From Apostichopus japonicus (Eukaryota; Echinodermata; Holothuroidea; Aspidochirotida; Stichopodidae): a stretch of 64,000 nucleotides of DNA. Under the pieces are notes generated by a model. It saw nothing but the letters and a program-made list of their open reading frames with translations, ran no database searches and was not told where the DNA came from. Every line of letters starts with the position of its first letter. The stretch's first letter is position 1. Made by a program: the position numbers and the translations under genes. The stretch covers positions 27,479,611 to 27,543,610 of the forward strand of contig NC_092576.1 of NCBI RefSeq assembly GCF_037975245.1, written 5' to 3'. This document shows positions 27,501-41,300 of the stretch, in pieces.

Positions 27501-30500
27501 CATTTTAATGCACATTTTGTAGGTAGTATATTTTAATGCACATTTTGTATGTAGTACATTTTAATGCACAATTTGTATTTTGTATGAAGCATATTTTAAT
27601 GCACATATTAAATGCAGCATATTTTAATGCACATTGTATATGTATCATATTGTATTGCACATTTGGTATGTATCATATTGTAATGCACAATTTGTATGTA
27701 GTATATTGTAATGCACATTTTATATTCAGCATATTGTAACACACATTTTGTATGTAGTACATTTTAATGCACATTTTGTATGTTGCATATTGTTATGCAC
27801 ATGCAATTTATTTTATATATAATTTGTATGTACCATATTGCATATTGTTATGCACATGCAATTTATTTTATATATAATTTGTATGTACCATATTGTATTG
27901 CACATTTTGTATGTATCATATTGTATTGCACATTTGGTATGTATCATATTGTAATGCACAATTTGTATGTAGTATATTTTAATGCACATTTTGTATGTAG
28001 CATATTGTTACTGTATGCACATGCAATATATTTTATATATTTTGTATGTATCATATTGTATTGCACATTTCATATGTATTATATTTTATTGCACATTTTG
28101 TATGTAGCATATTGAAAACTGGTTGTTGTCCCTCACTTTTCAAGACTACAAAATTTTGCACTGATGGTCAGGAAGCAATGACAAGTTTTTAAGGCTCCAA
28201 CAACATGCAATTCGACATACAAAAACCCAAAATTAAGTTGCACTAAACCTCAACGTCGCAATTTTGGCCCAATTTTCAAGGTCATATTTTCTCCAAAGAA
28301 CAAGAGTCGAATCCAAGAGGTGACATGCCGAGAGATACTGAAGATTTGATGATTTGAAAAATGAAAAGTCTACTCACCGGCTAAAATAACCACATCTGCT
28401 TCTTTCAAAGCGTCCCTCCTTCTCTGACGGATATGTAGAGGACTGTTCCTTCCCAGCATGCCTCTGGTCATTCCGCCCAAGAAGCATGGTATACCCATTG
28501 CCTGTTAAGGATTCAAATGTTGAATGTTAATTTTTAGGGGGCGATGCTGCACAGAGTAAATACCAAATAAAAAATAATAACACTTTCTCAATTTTTTTCT
28601 CCAAAATTGTTTCTCCCATTTTTGGTGACATTGCATGCGTGTTAACACACGTGTGTGAAAAATGAACGTCACCTCTAGTGCTTTCCTGAGCTCGTCGACT
28701 GGAGTTGGAGGTAAGGTGGCTTGACTACCGAGGATGATAAGAGGTTTCTTCGCACGACTGACTAATTCTACAGCTTGCTGTACTGTAAAGATAGAAAAAG
28801 GAAATGAGTATGTGAATGTCTATAGTTCAACACTCTGATTTATCCTAACTTTATATATCAATACTACTGACTGACTAATTCTACAGCTTGCTGTACTGTA
28901 AAGATAGGGAAAGAAATGAGTATGTGAATGTCTATAGTTCAACACTCTGATTTATCCTAACTTTATATATCAATACTACTGACTGACTAATTCTACAGCT
29001 TGCTGTACTGTAAAGATAGGAAAAGAAATGAGTATGTGAATGTCTATAGTTCAACACTCTGATTTATCCTAACTTTATATATCAATACTACTGACTGACT
29101 AATTCTACAGCTTGCTGTACTGTAAAGATAGGGAAAGAAATGAGTATGTGAAAGTCTATAGTCCAACACTCTGATTTATCCTAACTCTATATATCAATAC
29201 TACTGACTGACTAATTCTACAGCTTGCTGTACTGTAAAGATAGGGAAAGAAATGAGTTTGTGAAAGTCTATAGTCAAACCCTCTGATTTATCCTAACTCT
29301 ATATATCAATACTACTGACTGACTAATTCTACAGCTTGCTGTACTGTAAAGATAGGGAAAGAAATGAGTATGTGAAAGTCTATAGTCCAACACTCTGATT
29401 TATCCTAACTCTATATATCAATACTACTGACTGACTAATTCTACAGCTTGCTGTACTGTAAAGATAGGGAAAGAAATGAGTTTGTGAAAGTCTATAGTCA
29501 AACCCTCTGATTTATCCTAACTCTATATATCAATACTACTGACTAATTCTACAGCTTGCTGTACAGTAAAGATAGGGAAAGAAATGAGTATGTGAAAGTC
29601 TAGAGTCCAACCCTCTGATTTATCCTAACTCTATATATCAATACTACTGACTGACTAATTCTACAGCTTGCTGTACTGTAAAGATAGGGAAAGAAATGAG
29701 TTTGTGAAAGTCTATAGTCAAACCTTCTGATTTATCCTAACTCTATATATCAATACTACTGACTGACTAATTCTACAGCTTGCTGTACTGTAAAGATAGG
29801 GAAAGAAATGAGTATGTGAATGTCTATAGTCCAACCCTCTGATTTATCCTAACTCTATATATCAATACTACTGACTGACTAATTCTACAGCTTGCTGTAC
29901 TGTAAAGATAGGGAAAGAAATGAGTATGTGAATGTCTATAGTCCAACCCTCTGATTTATCCTAACTCTATATCAATACTACTGACTGACTAATTCTACAG
30001 CTTGCTGTACTGTAAAGATAGGGAAAGAAATGAGTATGTGAATGTCTATAGTCCAACCCTCTGATTTATCCTAACTCTATATATCAATACTACTTTAAAA
30101 GGTCGATATTTTTGGGCTCTGCTAATATATTTTCCAGAGACTTGGTTTATCGGCAGAAGCAAGAGGAAAGTGCTCGCTTGGAGCGAGGCCAGTGAATAAA
30201 TTAATTCCTGCCATATCTGAATAACTCTAGGACTTCTCTGAATTTGCAAGATAAGGTAATATATCAAAGAAGGCATCTAAAAACAAGCTGATGTCGCCCT
30301 CAACTTTGATGTCGCCCTCAACTTATAATACAAGCCCTTCTCAGCTTAGCCAATTCGGCTTAATACCACAGCGTCTGTACCCATCATAAAGCATTGTTCG
30401 ATACAGGTGTCAAAAAGGTTTCGAACCTCTAGGCATACAATCAGTGTCCATAGCCTAGCCTGGTTAGGGTGTCCACATATAAAGTGGAAGGCCCGGGTTC

Positions 30501-33500
30501 GAATCCCGGTGGAGGCTGGAAGGTTTTTCCACTGTTCTGGATTTTCCAACTAATTACAATTGCAACTATATATATATATATACATATCTATATTTATCCT
30601 CTGATTAATCGCATTAACAGCTCCTTAAGCTGTAAGATAAGCCTTAACAGTGGGGTTATTCACAACTGGAAAACTACATTTTGTTGCAATCTAAGAACAC
30701 CGATAAACATGTCAGCTTGATCAAGGGCACCATACAAACAAAAGTAGTTCACATCAAACGTTGGAAAGAGCCAACAGTACCCTCAGAGGTTAAAAAGCTG
30801 GCATCCACTACTTTAAAATTTCAAAGCCCCCCCTGCAACCCCCTCCCTCCCCATACCCCTTCCACACCCTGATTTCTACCTTGAGATATCATGGCAGATC
30901 AGTGTTATGATAATTAATAGAAAATAAAAATTAGAAAATAAACCCAGTTGAAAAGATTTAGTGACTTGTTTAAGGTGCAAAATTCGACTTTGGAGAAGTG
31001 TCGGCTTTACCTTGGCCCGATGAAGCCATTGGTCTCTTGACAGGCAGAGGACCGTACTCCCTCAGTTCGAAACCGCCGGCGAATATGTTACCTACTAGAG
31101 ACATAGTGTACCTGGAAGAGGAATAGATAAAAAAAAATGTAAAATGTCAGTATTTTGGAGCACTTTTTAATATAATTATGCTGTGTAAAAGTGTACGTGG
31201 TTTTGTCAATGCCTATCACTGACTGCCAAAACACCTGTGTAAAGTGTGCATGGTTTGTTAATGCCTATCACTGACTAAACACCTGTGTAAAGTTTGCATG
31301 GTTTTGTTAATGCCTATCACTGACTACCAAACACCTGTGTAAAGTTTGCATGGTTTTGTCAATGCCTATCATTGACTACCAAAACACCTGTGTAAAGTTT
31401 GCATAGTTTTGTTAATGCCTAACACTGACTACCAAAACACCGATGTAAAGTGTGAGTGGTTTTGTTTAAATGCCTATCATTGACTACCGAAACACCTGTG
31501 TAAAGTGTGCGTGGTTTTGTCAATGCCTATCACTGACTGCCAAAACACCCGTGTAAAGTGTGCATGGTTTTGTTTAAATGCCTATCACTGACTACCGAAA
31601 CACCTGTGTAAAGTGTGAGTGGTTTTGTTAATGCCTATCACCGACTCCCAAAACACCTGTGTAAAGTGTGCGTGGTTTTGTCAATGCCTATCATTGACAA
31701 CCAAAACACCTGTGTAAAGTGTGAGTGGTTTTGTCAATGCCTATCATTGACTACCAAAACACCTGTGTAAAGTGTGAGTGGTTTTGTTAATGCCTATCAT
31801 TGACAACCAAAACACCTGTGTAAAGTGTGAGTGGTTTTGTCAATGCCTAACACTGACTACCAAAACACCTGTGTAAAGTGTGAGTGGTTTTGTCAATGCC
31901 TATCACTGACTGCCAAAACACCCGTGTAAAGTGTGCATGGTTTTGTCAATGCCTATCATTGACTACCAAAACACCTGTGTAAAGTGTGAGTGGTTTTGTC
32001 AATGCCTATCATTGACTACCAAAACACCTGTGTAAAGTGTGAGTGGTTTTGTTAATGCCTATCACTGGCGACCGAAACACCTGTGTAAAGTGTGAGTGGT
32101 TTTGTTAATGCCTAACACTGACTACCAAAACACCTGTGTAAAGTGTGAGTGGTTTTGTCAATGCCTATCATTGACAACCAAAACACCTGTGTAAAGTGTG
32201 AGTGGTTTTGTCAATGCCTATCATTGACTACCAAAACACCTGTGTAAAGTGTGAGTGGTTTTGTTAATGCCTATCACTGGCGACCGAAACACCTGTGTAA
32301 AGTGTGAGTGGTTTTGTTAATGCCTAACACTGACTACCAAAACACCTGTGTAAAGTGTGAGTGGTTTTGTCAATGCCTATCACTGACTGCCAAAACACCC
32401 GTGTAAAGTGTGCATGGTTTTGTTTAAATGCCTATCACTGACTACCGAAACACCTGTGTAAAGTGTGAGTGGTTTTGTTAATGCCTATCACCGACTCCCA
32501 AAACACCTGTGTAAAGTGTGCGTGGTTTTGTCAATGCCTATCATTGACAACCAAAACACCTGTGTAAAGTGTGAGTGGTTTTGTCAATGCCTATCATTGA
32601 CTACCAAAACACCTGTGTAAAGTGTGAGTGGTTTTGTTAATGCCTATCACTGGCGACCGAAACACCTGTGTAAAGTGTGAGTGGTTTTGTTAATGCCTAA
32701 CACTGACTACCAAAACACCTGTGTAAAGAATGTGCTCTTCCCTGTAGGTGTCATATTATCTGGCACAGGAATTTCCCCCCGTAAATAAGCGTGTCTTTAG
32801 TTTACAATTGATTTCCTGGTTGCAAATATTGTAAGACTTGTTAAAATAAAGTTATTCCACACTATTTGTGGAACATCCCTTCTCAATATCGTGTTCCTGA
32901 CTTGAAATTTGGTTGATTGAATGTGACCTATTTTGACTGGCTAAACCTTCAAAGTTTTACTCCACCAGGAAGTTAGATCATACTAGTAGGTCTGTGGTGC
33001 CATCTGGGCAATTGTTCTTTGAAAGCTCTGATGAGTCTATCATAATCTTCTAGTTGGTTTATCCTTGAAAGCTGATACATTTTGAATGCTTGCCTAGCTG
33101 ACAATGTGCTCAACATATTAAAAGTCTGTATAGATGTATATTTTTGGTTGACATATTCTTTCATCTGTGGATAATTGATTGAAATATTATACAGAAAAAC
33201 AAGGGCATTTTCCCTTAAAATTGCCCTGCTGATATTGTTCATTCTGCTGTTGCCAGATGCAATCTACAGAATATCACAAAATTTTGAGAAAATATTCATA
33301 ACTTCACAAAAAAAATTAAAAATCCTATGAGAATCTGTTTAAAAAAAAAAATTACCCAGAATATTATCAGCAACTCGGCTGTTGCAACCAAACTTCAGCC
33401 ACCAGAAAATCTTTCTAATGTTACCTTTGTTTTTAAAAAATCCTTCTATGCCGTCCCTCTGCCATTTCTACATTAAATAAAATGCTATGAGAATGCTTCT

Positions 33501-35016
33501 CTTTTTTTATGCTTATTTTTTGGGCCATAATATACTAAGAATAATATTCCCTGAAGACAGTGAATATGTTATAATCCGAACGGTGACATGTTTCTAAACG
33601 TCAAAAACCAACTACAAACAAAGATTTACAGTCAAATACTGTATCATTTAACTGTAGATGTGAGCACTACAAAACAACATGTTACCATAGATACGGTAGT
33701 GATGCATTTGAGTTCACTATTGATGAGATTATGGTTCAATACTGTATCATTAAACTGTAGATGTGAGCACTACAAAACAACATGTTACCATAGATACGAT
33801 AGTGAGGCATTTGAGTTCACTATTGATGAGACTATGGTTCAATACTGTATCATTAAATTGTAGATGTGAGCACTACAAAACAACATGTTACCATAGATAC
33901 GATAGTGAGGCATTTGAGTTCCCTATTGATGAGATTATGGTTCAATACTGTATCATTTTAAACTGTAGATCTAACTTCCTGTGTTTATCAACCGCTCTTT
34001 GGGAATTACGCCAATATTTGACAATGAGCGTTAATATTTCTATTGTCTTTTTCATTTTTTGGCAGTTTACTTTTCAGAGATTATTAAAACAATGTTGATC
34101 AATTTATCAATAGTATAAATACATCAAAACAGCTGGCCCTCAAAAGTATACACGTTTACCTACACAGGCTTTTTCGTATTAAGTACGACCTACTGTAAAT
34201 TAAGCAGTTCAAGCAATCAAGTATTAATTTCTTTGGCTTTGAAAATATCCGCTGTAATTTGGAAAGCTTCTTGTTTGTGTAGGGATTTATGCAAAGGAAG
34301 TTGTATTGTTTTCTCACATAGAATGAAATGCAATTTCTCTCTGACATACAGTACTGTATTCTTACAATTAATTGACAAAAAAAGGTGTTTTTTTCCCCTT
34401 CTTCTTCTGCTTCATTCTTTAAGATGCATATCTACATTAATCTGCATTTTAATGCAACATCACAATGCACTGTGTATTCATTTCTCTAATGCATAATCAT
34501 TATGCATATATACAGTATATGCATAATAAAAATGATGCATATATATATTCATATCAATTGATAAAGTACCACCAAAATCATTCACTCCCTCTCTAAGATA
34601 TTATCCATGGCAAATATTCTTGTTTGTGAAGTATATATACATGCGTGGGAAGTGTTCTTATTTCTGGTTCAAGGAAATGCCCTTTTTCGATACGCTACAT
34701 GCTTACAACTAAAGCTAACTACTGTACTGTACTGTACTGAACATGGTGATAAGGCGGTCCTACTTATCACTCCACTCACATGTTGACAATTTTACTCATT
34801 AAATCTCCTTTTGGTGAGTTCAATTCGGCCCCCTTCAGTACGTGCTGGTAGTCGTAGAGGACGTCAATGGGGAACTCAACGAATACTGGACCTGGAAGTA
34901 TAAATGTTATGAGTTATATAGATATATATATATATGTATATACATAAATACATATATATATATATATATCTATATATATATATATCTATATATATATATC
35001 TATATATATATATATA

Positions 35017-35053
<37 letters not shown>

Positions 35054-35299
35054 ATTGAATGTGTAGCAAGTGGTACGACAGATATATAGTAAATCAATAA
35101 AGAATAACACACCAGAAAAATTCCACTTCACGACCTGTTTCGTCCTTTTGGGACACATCAGGCGAAGGTACCTTCGGGCTTAGGTTTGTGACACGAAGAT
35201 CCAGGGTTCGATTCCTACCTTCGCCTGATGGGTCCCAAAAGGACGAAACCGGTCGTGAAGTGGAATTTTTCTGGTGTGTTATTCTTTATTGATTTACTA

Positions 35300-35342
<43 letters not shown>

Positions 35343-38300
35343 TATATATAAAACAAAGTTTCATTTTGATTTATTTCACACCATAATACAAAAGACAATA
35401 CAAGACACCTTGACAATACAGGTCACATGGTCTAGGGTTGACACAGAAAAGTCTGTCCAGCAGACTCATGTCCACTGTGGTCCCTGTACATACAAACCAA
35501 TAATACATAAAGAGAAGTTGGAATGCCTAGCAGCATATATAGAAACACACTAGTCTCGCCTTTGTGGGAAACATTTGTTATGATGTGGGTGGCCAAATTC
35601 CAACTCAACCTCATTGCTAAATTTATGTCTTGTCCGATCAGATCCGTGGAAATGGTTAAAGCACTGCTGCTATTGACAATTTCAGACCACCTTGTATAAT
35701 ATACTAAATGTTGTTGGAAGGACCTAAAGGTAAAGCACGGTTTTTTATGAAAGGTTTGTTAATGTACCCTGGATGGTCATGTCAGCTGACAAAAGAGAGG
35801 CCATATCTGGAGTAATTTGGTAAGCTCATACTGGCAGTACAGACAGGTATTAACCCAGTCACTATTTCCTGTATTTACAGTAAGTAGAATGCAGTCACTA
35901 CTGCACATATGGGATAGTGTCACGTGTGTGACAGCTCAGAGCAGGAAATAGTCACTGCCTGTTGTTGCCAGGCTCACAATCATTAGCCACTGGCATAAAA
36001 TAATTAGCCAGTGCATAACAAGTCTACTTGATATAAGCAACAACTCTCTAGAGCTGGCATATTCCTTGAATTATTAAAATACAAAAGCGACATTTGACTG
36101 TTCTGACAGAAAAAAACGTTAGAGCATTTTTTTTTATTTATTCATTTTTTATTTAATTTCGCCTTAATTTTGAGGCCAGCGTGTCACAAACTCTGCAGGA
36201 CAGGCTGGACAGTCACCATGTGACAGTACAACACAATCAGGTACAAACTATTGTACACACTATAGTCACTCAGTGCAGGAGGATACTGTACATTCAATAT
36301 GATGACAGCTGAAGGATACAGTCACTGTGTGACAGTTGACATCTGAAGGATACAGTCACTGTGTGACAGCTGACATCTGAAGGGTACAGTCACTGCGTGA
36401 CCGCTGACATCTGAAAATGCAGTCACTGTGCGACAGCTGACGGATACAGTCACTGTGTGACAGCTGACATCTGAAGGATACAGTCACTGTGTGACAGCTG
36501 ACAGCTCAGACAGGAAAGCAGTCACATTGTGACTGCACCAAAGTCAGAGCTACCAGAAGTTAATATCACAAATGTTTAGATCCTATTTAACACAAAATCT
36601 TAAAATTTGGTGTTGGGGGTTTGTTAATGAACTTAAATACAAGAATGTGACTGACTTGACATCAATAACTAAATATTCATAAGTTTAACCTAATTTTACA
36701 TACCTGGCGTATCAGACTGGGCCACCCGTATGGCCTCCCTCAAGACTGGGGCGATATCTCGGACGGTTTGGACCGCTGCGCAAAACTTGCAGAGCGGTTT
36801 AAATAACGACATCTGATCTATATCTTGGAGGGTACCTTGACCCTGAAAATGAAGGATATATCAACTTTACAGATATAAGGGCATACTGTACAATGATCTC
36901 TCTCCCTGATTAAGGAACATTTTGCAATGAAGCTTTGAGCAACACGATGTGTCCCCCCCCCCCCCCCCGTTTCATCTGAACTCCATAAAGGGGAGGCAGA
37001 TTTAAAGCATCAGGTACAGTAGGGTGGGAGGGAGGGAGGGAAAATCCACTTTTTTATCCCAACATTTTGACTTTTGAGATAAAAAAACCCAAATTTTTGC
37101 ACCTCCTATTTCAACGAAGAGTCTACACAGCAGGCTGTGATTAATCAGGACGGTGATGATAATTTTGTTAAAATCTGCTTTTGAAAAATATCGTAAACTG
37201 CAAACTCTGCACAGATTGTCTTTATGTGAACACTTTGGTGTCGTACCCTAAAATATTACGCAGCACACAAATAATTATTAACAACATTTTGCTTGTAAAA
37301 GCACCATTGCTCACTCAATCCCCCCCCCCCCATTAAGACCCTAGGTCTGGTATACTGTATACATACATTTTGTACTGTTTGTTTCTTGGTTGGGGGAGGG
37401 GGGATCATGGAAACCAGTTTGTGTCCACAGCAGAACCATAAACCATTGTATGCAAACCCCCTTCAACTACTGTAGGCCTACACATGTCCCTATTCCCAGT
37501 TAGCTTACAAGTGTTTATGAAGACAAGCAGACATCACCCTAGAGTCCTATTGTCCAACTGTACTGTACAGTAGTTCAACACTCATCCCATTCGTGTTTTT
37601 TTTTCCTCTCCCTTTCAGATATCTCCAACTGCACCTGTGTAGCTGTAGATAGTCCACCCATTCTGTACGTGGCTTGGGGTCATATTCACTCCAGCAGGAA
37701 GCATAGACCTACACTAAGATATTATTGAGCTTGCCCATATGACCTACAGTACTGTAGGTTCAATTGGCTAAACTGGTGTCTAAGAAAGTTCTTTCTTTAC
37801 CGTACGGTACAGTGTCGACCCCGTTGTAGTACTGGCCACCTACTGTGAAGACCCTACAATACAGTATAATGCCATACAGTATGTACAATGTCTACCACTT
37901 TGTAGCATTGGCCCCCCCCCCCCGTATTGTGAGATGACTACAATACAGTACAGTTGCCATACAGTACAATGTTGACCACGTTGTACATATTGATGGCCCC
38001 CTACTGTGAAAATCCTACAATACAGTATAATGTAGACCATGTTGTATTGGCCCCCTACTGTGAAAAGCCTACAAATACAGTATAATGTCGAACATGTTGT
38101 ATTGGCCCCCTACTGTGCAAAGCCTACAATAGAGCATTATCCTGATCATGAAAATTTGGTTCCCATGAATGTCCCATCTACGGCGATGTCGAGAAGTGTT
38201 TTGAGAAACAGCAGTGCTGACTACGAGATGGCAGATGAAGGAAGCGGATCATAAGGCCCCGATGTGGGGGTTAATCGGGGGGGGTGTTTGCTTTTTGTGG

Positions 38301-41300
38301 AGTAAAGACATGCATCCTGGGAGAAGTGATGTAAATATCTTCATACCTTTAATAGCGAAACAGCTGCTCCTCCCATTAACAGGACGGGAGTCTCTGCCAT
38401 CTGTGCGTTCTTCACCGCTGTGATGGTGTTGGTGAGACAGGGGCCCGCGGTCACCACAGCCGCACCGATGGCACCGGTCATCCTGGCCACTGCATCGGCG
38501 GCAAAGACAGCCGTAACCTGGGAAACAAAAGATTGAAACAATCTGACTGAAGTACTATAGCAGAACTACTGTGCAAACACTGTTTTAGTTGGCATTGGAG
38601 CAGCGATAGGAATTTATGATATCAAATTGGATTTCTCATAAATAAATAAAGTCATAGATATATGTAATGAGAAAAGTGAACATTATTAAAACCGGCTGTC
38701 TGTTTTCATACAGCTCTGTCATGATTGTTTAAATTACAAATCTCCACTTTTTGGGAAACCATATATATACAGTATTATTCATAATCCCCACACCATAGGA
38801 TAATAGTTTTTGTCAACCACATGAAAAGTAAGTCACACATTGGAGACCTGTGAGTGTGCTGAGTCACTGTTTAACAGACTGTACATCTCTCCTTATACAA
38901 CCTACAGTAGAGCCTATAGACCCATCTACATTTTTCACTGTCAGAACCTTCTTGAATACTGTAGTAGGTGATTGCTTGTTATTACTTTGATAAGTTCTAC
39001 CCATATGGCACCTATGTTCTACAGTAGTAGCCAGCCTGCTGTTACCTCTTGTTGTTATTATTGGAATCAGGGTATTATGACAAATCACATTTTTTGGGCC
39101 TGAACATTGTTTTATCTCTGACTGAGTATGCTTGGATCTCAGAGAGGGGTTCACCCGGTTCACCAAACAGCCTTTAGTTAGTGTTCATGTTTTGTAGGCA
39201 GGTTCTGTAGGCGTTTATCTTGTATTAGTAGGAGGCGAACCATATATTTGTTGAGATTTAATGACCTTTACATGCATAACTGTACCGTCCAAAACTTTAT
39301 GAATGTTTAGACTAGTTGATAGACAAGTTTAAAGGTGATAGGTCTGTTTTCTACTGTATACAGCAAACAGTGAACATTTCATGACAGATATATTTCCATG
39401 ACGAACGAAGTAGATAAATATGTTCAGTGTGATTGATGATACCATGGCGTGTGCAACTTAAAGAAAATGTATGGAGGGAGAAAAAAACAAAATTCTAGAC
39501 AACCGCATGTGCTTACTAAAATCTACAAGCAAACCATTCTATGGAACTATAAAGTCTGTAAAGAGTTTTAGAGGAAAATTGTCAAAGTTAGACTGATTTC
39601 ACTACATGATACAGAAGGAGATAAACTGTACAAAACTGTACAAAACTGTTAGAGCAAGTAGATGAGAAAGTGTAACAGTAGTGAGAGGACAGGTGAATCA
39701 GAAAAGCACAGTACTTGAGTGTGATTCAGTCAACAGCAGCTACTCCAGATAGAGGGTGCTCAGGTTGTGGGGAGACAGGTAAGCGAGGAACGAAGTAAAT
39801 AATTTATCCGGTACATTGCACAGCAATTTGCTGTGCAAAAGCAGGAAATTATTATGCAAGTGTAAAGATGTATGTATGGTATATGTAAGCAGCTTTTGTA
39901 AGCATGTAACCATAGTATTTTACACAGGAACCAGGGTATTTTACACAGGAACCAGGGTATTTTACACAGAATCCAGGGTACATAGTTTACACAGGAACCA
40001 GGGTATTTTATAAGACAGGAAGTTGAAAAAGCCTGTTACTGTACACTGTACTGTAGATGTACCAAATTTGAACACTTAACTGTTTTTTCTTTACTTATTG
40101 CCCTGGTGATTGAAACAGTGAGGTTATGTGTAAAATTATTTATATATATAGTAGAGTGTTGTGGTCAAGTGGTAAAAGGCAGTGGGCTTATAAAATAAGG
40201 TTTGCAGGTTTGAGTCCTGGCCAGATCATTGCGTTGTGTCCTTGGGCAAGGCACTCCACTGCATCGTTACCCAGGTCACCAGGTGTATCAACTGGGACTT
40301 GTGAGGTAACTTGTAAATATACAGTAGTCCCATGCACAGGTTTGCAGCTGCACCCTATGGGAAATCCCCCAAGGGACACATAGGACGGGGGTTGTGCACT
40401 GTAGTGCCCCAGAAGGGATTGTTTGAATTGTGCACACTTTGGTGGGTGGGTGTGACGACAAGTTAACAATGACCAGGGGTTAAGTGTTGTAAAGTACTGT
40501 ACTCCTGTGATGACCCTTGGCCTTGGCCCTGACTGTAAAACCTTCAATTTTCAACTAAAGCACTGATAATACAGTGAACTGCTGTAAACTGTATCTCTCT
40601 ATTTGGATTCCATCATTGTACAGTTGCAGGTACAGTACAGTATGACACCATTAACTAGCTAAATAGCTCATTAAAGTCTCTGAAATGAAAATATTGTATA
40701 AAGCTATGCACCCAAGCATCACAACCTATGTACCAGTTGATTGTTCATACAATTATACATGTTTTGTTTTTAAACAACCATCTGTTAGTATTGTCCAAAG
40801 AAATTTGGGCTCTTTTGAGAAGAACTTAGTATCTTTTTCTTTAAAAGAAAGAAAGATAAAAGTTCATAATTAAATGTGTTTTATTATGTTTTGCATAGAC
40901 AGGCCTACAGTAGTTTGTGATTGTACAGTATATATACAGTATACTACTTAAGGTTCATTTATCAAAAACAAAACAAAATGTCCCATGGTCTGGACGGACA
41001 AGCAGTTTTGAAGACTTTGCGGCCCGGGCTAGGACATAGCGTCCCGGCCACGGAATTCTGTGTATTTGTAACAATGCTGGCATTATTTAAGAGTGCTAAT
41101 TATTGTCAAAATAGATCTACTGTACAACTCTGATGCATACTGTACAGGTGCAGTATACATTATGTGCTCAGGCTATTAATAACTGCAAGCAAACACTGTA
41201 ACTGTAACGTAATGTAACATACTGTTACATATTGTACTGTATCAATGATAATACTGTAACTCTACTTTTCTAAGATTGGTGGTCCGTTCCCCCCCACCCC

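Noticed and set aside
34842-35112. Open frames of alternating Tyr/Ile on both strands
   Set aside because: Translation of (TA)n microsatellites; the same applies to frames at 48819-49096, 49263-49741 and 51091-51686.
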